Shown here: positions 52,011 to 61,912 of the stretch, piece after piece | Position numbering within the stretch: the first letter of the stretch is position 1 | Layout of the letters: the number at the start of each line of letters is the position of its first letter | Assembly: GCA_013396525.1 (NCBI GenBank) | Contig: VWYX01000291.1 | Span: forward strand, 186,001 to 250,000 | DNA length: 64,000 bases | Source: Chaetorhynchus papuensis | Taxonomy: Eukaryota > Chordata > Aves > Passeriformes > Rhipiduridae | Direction: 5' to 3' | Notes under the pieces: model-generated | The model's database searches: none | The model's input: the letters and a program-made list of their open reading frames with translations, nothing else | Told to the model about the DNA's origin: nothing | Program-made: the position numbers and the translations under genes

Positions 52011-53748
52011 TAATAATATGTAGGAATAGACCAGTTATTAAAAAAAAATCTTAAAACAAAGCTCAGCAGTGTGACCTGGCAAAATATTAAAACAATAATA
52101 AAAAACCCCTTTAAAAGTGTCCCAAACTTTCTTCAACCAGACTGTTTTTCATGATCTCTTGGAGGTGTATTTCAACATTGCCCTTCCAGCACTGAAAATG
52201 CAAAGCCATCAAGAACTGACCAACATCTGAGAAATAGGAAATCAAACTGCTGGGTATTTTCACCTCCCAAGCTGAGCAGCATGTGAAAAAACAAACAAGC
52301 AGTCTTCAGGATCTCACAGTGATTTCTTTTGATTGCTTCCTTTTAAAGGGGGTTGCAAAACTAAATGGGGCACTGGGTCAATATCAGCAGCATTAGTTGT
52401 TTGTCCAGCCTGCTCTTCATCACAGCTTGCCTAGGGCTATTCATGGTCAACACATAAGTAAGCAAAATAACTAACCTCAGGTAAAAGTTCTTTGCAGATA
52501 TCAAGAATTCTGTTGGTTAACCCTTGGTGTCCTTGAGAATCCTTAAATACTTTGGTAGTGTTGAAAAATAACTAACGAGCCTAGTTCATACAGCCAGTGG
52601 AGCAGGAGTAAATGCAGAGTCTTGCTTGTCCTGACACTGGACTGTGAGCTGGATGCAGACATCAGGCCGTTGTAAAGTCCTCTTTGATAAACTGTTCTGC
52701 ACCAGGAATGGGTGATAATTTGTTGGAGCCAGTAGCTAAGCTTGCAGTGAAGTGAAAAAATATCAGGCTACAGTTACTTTCATGGAGAGACAGCCAGGAC
52801 AACCCAGGCAATTTTAGTACGATGGACTGAGCCTAGCAAATATCTTCATGCTGTGGCCAGGAGGTGAGGTGCAGATAGGCAAGAACTCATTTGCCTCCAG
52901 ACATATCAGTATTTAAAAGCATTTGATGTGTCACACTGATGTATGAGGCAAATAACTGCCTGTGGATGAGATACTGGCTCAGATTTACATCTCTGGCTCT
53001 GCCTGCTTGCAGCCATAGCAGCTCCATGTGATAATTAAATGCCTGTTACACTGGCATTGATTCCTGGACGAGTTGGAGCATCCTAAATTTGACAGCACAC
53101 CATCAACACAGGCAGCAAGCAGTGTAAGACTATGGGACTTGTTAGCATTTGCAGAAGTCAACATGCAGGCACATACCAACCTCTACCACAGCTGAAAGCA
53201 AAGGCTGGGCTCCTAAGACAACAGCATGTCCACACTGAGTGCAGGGACCAATGCCAAGGTCACTGTGAAGCTGTGATCCAGTGATCACCTGAGTTGCAAA
53301 CTCCCCTACCCTTTGTCACCATCGTCCAACGCAGTTTTGCTGAACTCTCACACGTGAAGTCAACACCATCCTGCCTTCATCCTCTCTGCTGGGTATTTGG
53401 TCAGCAATAAAGGATGTCATCCCAAGAAGATCCCATGTAACTCCCACTCCCCTTGCACCACACTGAGTCTTCAACCTCCCCATAAGTAGCAGCAAGTCTG
53501 CAAGGAAATGTAAAAGACTGCTCTAAATAAGATTTTTTCCTTGAAGGGAACTCTGAAAGGAATCTGAAATATTTTTATTTGCATGGAGCTTAAAAAACTA
53601 CCAAAAAAAGCAGCAGCCTCTGGACAGTCTTGGTGTGCACTGCAAGGTGCACAGCCTACAGAGGAAAGGCAGATTGCATATTACAGTGCTGGTGGATCCA
53701 GGTCCTTCCAGCAACCTTCGGCCATCTGCGATGCCACACTGCCTCTTC

Positions 53749-53790
53749 AGCTCACCTGGGTGACTGCACAGCTCACCTGGGTGACTGCAC
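53749..53790 (+). repeat. Perfect 21-bp tandem duplication
   Basis: The unit agctcacctgggtgactgca plus c is repeated exactly (53749-53769, 53770-53790). Because the unit is a multiple of three, it appears as a 7-residue repeat in open frames on both strands, but I see no evidence that those frames are used. Confidence 0.95.
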
Positions 53791-55548
53791 AGTGTCTGTG
53801 TGCTTGCTCCATGCTTGGCGAGTGCTGAGGTCAAACTGAATTCCCACTGCCTCTCTGGTTTCGGCTCTAGGCTCACTTGAAAGCCCAAAGCCGTATCACG
53901 TAGCACGCATTCTTTAACTTTAAAATTAACTTCTGAGGGGACAAAAGGTGAAGTAAAGAAGGGAAGTAGGACAGGGAAAGGCAAAGGAAATTGCTTTACT
54001 GAAACACATTTTATTAATTTTGGTACTGTCTCCTTTTCAGCTGGCCAAATAATTGTCAAGGCTGTTTCAAGTCCTGCAGAGGAGTTTGTGGAGACTGGAG
54101 TGATATGCACTTGTCACGACTCAGTCAGTCAATTTAAGGTTCCCATGCATCAGCCTCTGAGCCAGCAGGACACTTCATGACTCCACTAACAAAACCAATA
54201 ATTAGAATTACGGAGAGTGACAGCTATGAAAAATAAACAGCAACAAAGACTAAAGACTCCAAAGCTGCCCAACCAATGGGAGCTAAAGTTTATGTACTCA
54301 GTTTAAGAAAGACCTTGTAGAGCTCCCCTGTGGTCTTTTGGCAATTTGATTTAATTTAGTCTGTTCCTCCAACAAATAATTTTTAAATTAAAAGAGAGGG
54401 GAAAAAAAAGAAACCAACCCAAACACTGCAGTGCGTTCGTCCAGTGCTCAGACTTGGTTGATTACAGCTCTCTAGCTTCCAGGAAATCTTGGAAAGCTTT
54501 AAAAGCCAGACGACTGTTACTGGATCCACAAAATATTCTTTTTGCTATGTTTCTCCCTTTACTTGACCCCAGTAGGGCTCAGCACACCAGACAGGGAGGC
54601 AGGAGTCCCCTGTCTCTGTAGAAGGTGACCATAACCACACACACAGCCAAGGTGTGGGTACACAGGGCTCCATACAGGTAGGGCAGGAGAAGCTGTTTGT
54701 GGTAGAGCCCCTGCACCACTAAAGAAGCAAGAGGAGGGTTTAAACACACACTTTCAACCCAAACAGTAGAGCCATTATTACTTTTAGCATCTGTTAGACA
54801 CAGGTAAACTAACAACACTGTTTTCTTCTGGACCTCTTCTTGGGCACTTGGGCTTGCCTTCCTCTGCCCTGTACAGCCTCTGATCAGGCAAGTCATCAGA
54901 CACTTCCAAGGACATACCTCTTTCTTTATTGCCTGTCTTTCACAGCCCGAAACCTTCACCTCCCTCCTCTGCAGAGGGGTGTGTGTGTCATCTGCCCCGT
55001 CCCCTGACAACTCTCTTCAGTTCTGGTCGGGCTAAGGACAGTTTGCAAAGCCAGCCATGCAAACATCAGCTTGCCGCTGCTGCCCCTCAGGGTACAGCCC
55101 TAACTCACCTTTTTCCAGCCCAAGTCTGCAGCAATTCTAACACAAACATATGCACTGCAATGTGCCAGAAGGAATGAAAGTCAAAGAGGTAGAATGAGCC
55201 AGAAAAGCAGATCCTGTTCTGACACACACACGAATCTCTGCAGCTACACATCACACATTGCAGTATGAAATGACATGTCTCCAGACACGTTCTCAGCCTG
55301 GGGGGTTACACTGCCAGAGCGCTGTTTCTTTTCTAAATCACAGAGCATTGTCAAAGCCACAGAGTGCCAAAATCAAGAAGAAAACACATGAGAAAAGTTA
55401 CCAAAGCTTATTTGGCAAGGACGGCCAAACAATGCTACGCTTAAAAAAAATCGTTTCCTTCTTACCAGAAAAACAACACTTTGGTGCTTAAACTGCCTCC
55501 AAGCAACTTCAGTAGCACAGTGACTGTAGAACTCTGCTGGGATGTTGA

Positions 55549-55554
55549 TTTAAT
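55549..55554 (-). promoter_or_regulatory. Possible poly(A) signal (ATTAAA) of the minus-strand gene
   Basis: The plus strand reads tttaat, so the minus strand carries ATTAAA about 665 bases after the TAA that ends the candidate terminal exon. The position would suit a 3' UTR of ordinary length. Such hexamers are frequent in AT-rich DNA, and the call depends wholly on the exon being real. Confidence 0.15.
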
Positions 55555-56218
55555 AAATAAAATATCTCAATTAACCAACACCATTTCAAGAAACACCTGT
55601 TCTTGTCTGCTTCCTATACAAGTTTGGGCATGATTGACTCTTGCTTAACATTGACATCAGATGAAATCATAGCTAAAAGCTTTATATTGAGAATTAAAGG
55701 GATGAGTTAACCAACACAATCAGAAGCCCTAAATTCTCCTTCAAGTCAACTCTGGTGGGCTACATGCCCTTTGGAAGAAATTACTGCATATTTGTTGCAA
55801 AGCACTTAAGAAATCACCTGTTGTCCTTCAATTCATATTTACCAGGAAAATGACCAGACGAGGAATGAGTTTGAGGTTTCAGTTTTTCCAAGTCACTTAT
55901 CCTTTTTCTACATTAAAATGGAATAGAAAGAGAAGCAGTCATCTTTTTCAGTACTTCGAAGGCTGCTCCATGCAGAAAAACCAATGCCAACATTTTGAGT
56001 CAATATTACAACAATCAGGTCCCTCGCCATACTAATGATCTGCAAGCAAGTATCACTTTACATCCTCCTTCATATATTATCTCCCTTACACCTAATCAAT
56101 CCCATTGTGATCTCAGTGTGATTTGTAGAATCCCTTATTATTTGTCGGTGGGAGGGAAGGCCCGGAGTCTTTGGGGACTCCTCTACGAGCCAAAAGAATA
56201 CGCATCAATTGGTAACAT

Positions 56219-56392
56219 TTAGAGCCTCTTGCAATCATTCTTTATAAATTCCACTCTAATTGCTGGGCTGCCATGGACCACGCTGCGTGCCAGCAGTTCC
56301 CGGTAATAGGCTTCTTCACATGAGGAGTGAAAGAGATCTGGCAGCGAGTGGTAGATAGTGTCAGTGGCTTTCCTGAGTAATTTCCTGAGTTC
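56219..56392 (-). CDS. Candidate terminal coding exon, unrecognised protein
   Basis: Read on the minus strand, this block follows a pyrimidine-containing acceptor ending ttttctgtag and stays open for 57 codons before a TAA at 56219-56221. The encoded peptide starts ELRKLLRKATDTIYHSLPD, continues through EEAYYRELLARS and HGSPAIRVEF, and ends NDCKRL. It is rich in charged and amphipathic helix-like sequence and has several CpG-containing codons (TCG, CGG, CGC) in otherwise CpG-poor DNA, which suggests selection on coding. It has no internal start, so it would be an internal-to-terminal exon. A second AG lies 8 bases downstream (acceptor ctcag, exon start 56384). That alternative gives the phase needed to join the upstream block at 61845-61912. 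A minus-strand ATTAAA at 55549-55554 could be the poly(A) signal of a 3' UTR of about 0.67 kb. I do not recognise the family. A chance frame is possible, since 57 open codons alone is not significant. Confidence 0.5.
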   Translation of the reverse strand, partial: ELRKLLRKATDTIYHSLPDLFHSSCEEAYYRELLARSVVHGSPAIRVEFIKNDCKRL

Positions 56393-59300
56393 CTACAGAA
56401 AATGAACCTGTAAGACAGCTGCCTTAGAGTTCAAGAGGCATAATCAGACACAGATGTGAAACAAGGGCAGCTCTTTGAGCTCAGTGAGAGGAATACATAA
56501 TTTTGAACACACTGCTGCATTGGTGGCTAATTAGTTCCAATAAAATTAGGTGTGTGCTGTTTGTCAGGGCTCTGAAGCCATTAACTCCCAGAATACAGAT
56601 AACAAAACACTCTGCCTGACCCACCTGTGCTGTCATCAAGACAAAACTGCTCATGTTGAGATTATTTTTTAAAGGTGTCTTATAAAAACAACTGTTTCAT
56701 ATACTCACTAGAAGTACTTCCACCACCTTTCTAACCCCATGAGTCCCTCTCTGACCACTAGGTACAGCCCTGTCTTGCTCCTGAGGTCTGTCTGGAGGTG
56801 CAAAGGCCACTCAAAGCTGAAATATGCAAGCCTAAATCCAGGTTTTCTGAAAAGTCATCTCCCACCTCTTCCAGTGATGGAGCACTGGAGCGTTAAGTCT
56901 AAAAGCCTTGGAAGATGGAGCACCCACTGCTGGGCACAACTGAAGGCCAATGAGTATTAACTTTCATGCAAGTTGGATGTTCTCCAGTGAAGGCCACCCG
57001 AAAGAGCAGTAGAAGAGCAGCTCAGACAGACAGAACATGGACCATCATCCATGGAATACTGCTGCTCCAGAAGGAACACTGCTTATGACTTCAGATGGAG
57101 TCTCTTCAAGAAATTCAAGGGGCTGAGATGAGTGTACTGCAGTGTCGTAGTTCTGTACCAAGTTGATTGTTTCCAATGAAGTGTTTCTTGCCTTTTTCCC
57201 CCTCCACTCTTAATTAAAAGAGCTAAGATTTTGTCTAAGCCTTGTTCAACCAAGAAGGAGAATCCTATTGACCGCAAAGAATGGTGCATCAGTCTGTTTA
57301 CAAGGACACATCATTGCTTTGACTCCTGTAGCATGAGCAGATTGAAGTTGCTTACATAATATTTACAGACTGGTTTGCTCCTTGGAAAAAATCGTGAATG
57401 AATCCTGTAACACTTCCCCTTTTTTGTGAATCTTAAAGATACCTTATTTGACATAATTTAATAAAAATGGCTCTTTCTTACTAAAATAACCATATCCTTG
57501 AATGACTATAGTGAATCTGTGTTTGGAGAAGAGACAGATCTTACATGTTTTGCTCTTGTTCAGTGAGCACATTTTTCTGCAGCATTCCTCCTCCCTCCCT
57601 GCAAGAGGAAGCTTGTAAGTGCAGGGTGGGATTTTTTTGCCAGGTTTTTTATTTACCAAGCCAAGACAATGCTGAGTCCCAGTACCCTGACTGTCTCATC
57701 TTTTCACCACAGGGATAAATAAGAGGAGAAGCTGCTGGCCTTCACTTTAATCAGTACTGCACTCCCTGAGAAGGCCAGAAGGCAGCCAGGATCACAAGAG
57801 AGGAGCTGTGGTCACCGCAGGTCACGGCTGTACTTGCTTTCTGGCTTCCTTCCAAAGTAATACCTTTTCTTGGATCAGAGTTTATTTTGCATTCTGAAAA
57901 TATTCTCAACAACACCGTTTCCTTTTTCAAGTTATTTTTTGCACAGCCCTTTGGGAACCTCTGCTGCAGGCTGGCCAGCATGTGTGCGTGAGCGTGTGCA
58001 TGCCTGGCTCTCACACCACCACCCAGGGCAGCCCAGAGCCTGCCCAACAGCTTCTGACCTCTGCAACCTCTAGTAAGTCATGAGTGGGTACTCCATGCCA
58101 GGCAGCTGCAAACATGTGGCAATAGAAACAACTACTGATCTAATAAACCTAGGTCTGAGGTGTGTCTTTCTCTCTCACTCAAAACCATATCTTTTTTCTG
58201 ACCATCCCATGCAGCTCAGCCATGGCAACGTCACATGGTGAAGTTAAACCACACAGGACACTTCTCCAAGTGATTGAAACAGAAGCCACCATACTATCAG
58301 CACTGGCAACATTTCACCCAGGCCTGCCTGGCCTCTCTGATACTGTTTTGTGTTCACAGACACCTTGTATGTATTAGCCAAGGTCCTTTCCCAGAGGCCA
58401 GACTGTAGATATCATTAAGGCAGTTGCAGAGAAGAGCTACATTCCCATCTGGCATCCTCTGATCTAGGATCTCCAGGTCAGCTGTCCTAATTCTGATCTT
58501 GCTAAAGCCAAAGAAGGTCCAGTTTGCATAGTACCCCTCTCACTTCCAGTGCAGACACCAGACTTAGCAAACAGTCTCAAATCTTCCAGATGACAGTAAC
58601 ATCAGGCCAATCTCCAGATGACAGTAACATTGGGTCACAGCTGACCACTTCTGCATGTAGGAAATGGAAGATTAAACAGCTCTTTGGTTCCCCCAGTAAC
58701 AAAAACACAGGGCATTTCCTTCATCCCCATGCTTTAGTTTCTCAGAGGATGTTTACCCACACATTGCCAGAGCTAATGATGTACTGCAGGTTTGGAGACC
58801 TGTCATGAACCAGCCATAGGATGAATTAAGGAGCAGATTGCAACAGCATGGTGTTTCTGAAGGTGAAGAATGGCTCAGTGAGTAGGAGCAAAGGACGTTG
58901 ATTAATCTTACTTTAAAATTACACAGCTTACTTGTCCCCACAGAGTATTTCTGTTGTACCAGAAAAATTGCAGTTTGAAACATATGAGACATCACATTCT
59001 GTATTTAAAAAAAGCCTCTGTATTTTCTCAGCCACAATGGAGCTAGGTCAGGCAATGCTTTCTGTGGATGCTGGACTGAATATAAAAAGACAAGGCTGGA
59101 GACTTAGTCACTGCCTCCTGAACAACAACCTGTTCCCCTTTTAGAAAAGAAAGAGAAAGGCTGAGCTTGAGCCAAAAGATTTACAGTGATACAGTGAACT
59201 CTGACTCTGGTTTTTGGGTCAGGTTGCAGAGGTAGCCAGGCCACTATTCAGTATCCCACTCGTGGAAAATGTGGTTCCTTGAACTTCAGATTTTCTGTTG

Positions 59301-61844
59301 GAAAACAATGCTAGTAGAACTGACCTGGGGCAAGAGGAGGGAAGCATGCAGGGAATCAAGAAGAAGCATTGCACGTCAAAATATCTCCTGCATCTACTCG
59401 GTTCCTCATACCCCCCTTTTCTCCAACAGACCACACTAACCTCCCAGCCGTCTCTTAATTCACGTGAAATAGAGGCACTCTGAGCTGCACCTTCCCTTAT
59501 TCTTCCCTACCTAAACGCCCTCTCTAAGGCATAGCTAGGATATATGACTGACTCTTTATACTTCCCTGGTGGTTTCTGTGTCTAGCACTAATCTGAGTCA
59601 CTGTACTGAAGAGACTGGAGAGCACAGACTCCCTCAACAGTTCAGGACACTGGATACTCTCTGCTTGTGTCAGCCATGTCAATACTGGAGACCTTTCCCG
59701 GGACACAGCTCTCATCCCAGTCTGCTCTCGACTGCAGGTCACTTGTGCTATTTCTGCTCTCAACTCTACCTTAAACATGAACTCTCATGCAAAATGATTT
59801 CCAAATAACTCTGAAGCACAACTGCAGCAAAGGCTACCAAGTGAACGTGCTTAGTTGTTTAGATGCTCAGAGTGCCCCAGCTGAGGCAGACCAAAGGAAA
59901 AGAGAACAACGATTTCATCAAATGAGCCACACAGAATTACCGCACCTCTTCAAATGCGGCCATTCCTATCACAACAGGCAAATCCCACTGACAAATTTAA
60001 TTTCCTATGTGCGTGGGCAGCTTCTTAGCAATATTAGAAATCTCTTGTTTTCTTTCCCAAAGAGTGGATGGACAAAGTGGGGAAAATGCAATTTCAGGAA
60101 ACCAATCTTCAGGACCACTGCAGAATCTGTAATCCATGAAGCTTTCTGAAAACCACTTTCACAGCATGAATCATTCAATAGCCATTACACACTGCAGAAA
60201 ACATCTCCCCCACCATGCAAAATGCCCACATAGAAATGTCATGTCTCCTTCACTTCCCACCATCCCTGTCTTTGCACAAGGAGCAGCAGAAACGGCCGCT
60301 ATATGAGTGAAAGGATCACACTTCTACTCATGGCCTTGCCTGGATGCAGCTGGGACTTCCCTGGATCTGAGGGACAGTGGATTCCTTTTGTTTGATACCT
60401 ATTTCTTGAGCTAACACTTCAAATGTACAGTAGAAGGTGGCCTTACAGTAAAAGCTCCTTTCCCACAGCACTCCTAAAGTTCTTCCACCTAGATTTATGT
60501 TCCTCCTGTTAAATAAATATAATAGCCTGTACTGCTAATGGTGAATAAGCCATGGTTGGTTTGTGTTTCAGTAAAAGTTTAGTTCTTGACAAATAGAGAT
60601 GGTCAGATTATTATATATATGATGTGAACTGGAGAGTAATGCAATGCTAAATGGTTTAATGAGCTGGAAGAAAGCAAGCTCTGCTTAACTATTGTTTTTG
60701 CAGGCCTGCTAATATCTATAATTCATCCAAATAATTGGCAAATAGAAGATCTATAGCAGCCAAGTAATCCTGGCCATTCCCACCTGTCTAGCAAACAGAA
60801 ATTGATGATTAAACAAAATGTCTGAATCTGTTGGTAGCAAAAAAACCTTGTGAGCTGAGACAGGATCTGAGCTAGCAGAGTCCATGGAGATCAGGAATGC
60901 TCTATGTTCGCTAGATCCCACCAGGGCAAAAAGTGGTTGGACTGGCAAGACAAGTAGCTACATTACCCTCAGTGGAGATGCAGTGGTAGAAAATAAAATT
61001 GCTGGTTTTAAATTATCTGCTGCTATTGCTTATATACAGCTTTCTGGAAGGCAGAGTTCTGTAGCCTTCTTGGCCAGTCTGTGTCAGCCATCATGTGAAT
61101 TTCTATCAAGACTGAGGTTCATGAAAAGATGGATGTGCCCCCATGCCTCCCAAATGTATTCCAGCGAGAGGAGCTTTTAGACTGTTGAATTAGACACAAG
61201 AGAGAAGTATGCCAGAAAAACATAAAACCACCCTGATTTCAGTGAAACCTCTTTCTTATGGCTACCACCCACTCAGCTTCACAGAAATAAACACTGCAAA
61301 GTGGACACACACCCTCCAGTGCCCAGACACTGATGGGGTGCTCTGGGATGCATTAAACTTTCTGACACAGAACAGCAGCACCAGTGAACTTGTAAGGCAA
61401 CAGCAAATATACACGGAGCTAAGCACTGGTCACATGTGCTGCTAAGACAACCAGAGCTGGGGTTCCCTTTCTGGCATCGATCCAGTACTTTAGCAGAATT
61501 CTGCTGTTAGATGCAACCCCAAGTCAGCTGTCAACACCCTCTGGCTTCTGGGCCTACATGCTGCTGTTAACATCTGCCTGTGAGCAGATGATCTGAGCCT
61601 CCCCAGATTCTCTTGGTTCCAGTGACCAGCCTTGTGCTTCAGACCAATGCACAGCTGCAGTTAATGGAAACTCTAATGTGCAACTGCACCAAGAGCTGGC
61701 TTTGCCATTAGCAAGGCTCCGTGCCTTAGATTCTTCCAGGATATGTTCCCTAACATGGAAACCATAACACAAACAAGATGTAGAGAATTTTCCCTCTTCA
61801 GCTCAATACACTCATGTTCTTGGTCCTTGAATCATTCAAATTAC
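56393..61844 (-). other. Putative intron of the minus-strand gene
   Basis: This is the stretch between the two best exon candidates. It contains an imperfect 28-bp-period duplication near 58585-58630 and a 67-bp splice-flanked block at 58932-58998 whose phase does not fit the neighbouring exons. I see no recognisable repeat element and no further convincing exon. Short open frames on both strands (for example 57751-58047 minus, 59787-60149 plus, 60884-61180 plus) look like chance. Confidence 0.3.
58585..58630 (+). repeat. 18-bp direct repeat, period 28 bp
   Basis: The word tccagatgacagtaacat is present at 58585-58602 and again at 58613-58630. The ten bases between copies (caggccaatc) are only weakly kept after the second copy. 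Confidence 0.9.
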
Positions 61845-61912
61845 TTCCAGGACACCACCAAGTAATCGGGTGGATGCAAACCTTCTGGCCATGCAAAGAA
61901 GTAGACAACATC
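61845..61912 (-). CDS. Candidate internal coding exon, unrecognised protein
   Basis: On the minus strand a strong acceptor (tttttgtttctccag) opens a 68-bp block that reads DVVYFFAWPEG then LHPPDYLVVSW. It closes at a moderate donor, GAA|gtaatt, with two bases of the next codon left over. If the donor is not used, the frame stops one codon later at TAA, so this could also be an alternative last exon. The aromatic and proline-rich peptide looks like folded protein rather than translated filler. Joined to the second acceptor of the block at 56219-56384, the split codon becomes AAG and the frame continues without a stop. The intervening intron would be about 5.5 kb. The other two frames of the block are also open over part of its length, so the frame choice is an inference. 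I cannot name the protein. Confidence 0.42.

Larger units (their letters stand above)
42971..55548. other. Non-coding stretch downstream of the candidate minus-strand gene
   Basis: Contains the MIR/L2 relics at 46.4 and 51.9 kb, the interrupted CA tract and four of the tandem duplications. It also holds the GC-rich block at 48100-48800 with the window's longest open frame (48116-48769 plus, 217 codons). That frame has low-complexity Ala/Pro/Ser-rich content, overlaps frames in two other phases and shows no domain, so I do not call it a gene. A 25-base CR1-like word near 50440-50465 is too short to call. Confidence 0.5.

Noticed and set aside
53598..54110. 170-codon minus-strand frame
   Set aside because: It runs through the 21-bp tandem duplication, has no recognisable domain and overlaps open plus-strand frames. 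Its length is near what chance allows for a window this size.
58932..58998. 67-bp minus-strand block with good acceptor (ggctttttttaaatacag) and good donor (gacaa|gtaagc)
   Set aside because: The open frames do not match the phase left by the 61.8-kb donor; the matching frame hits a stop at the second full codon. The opposite strand also has an acceptor-like tgtccccacag here, which shows how easily such signals arise by chance.
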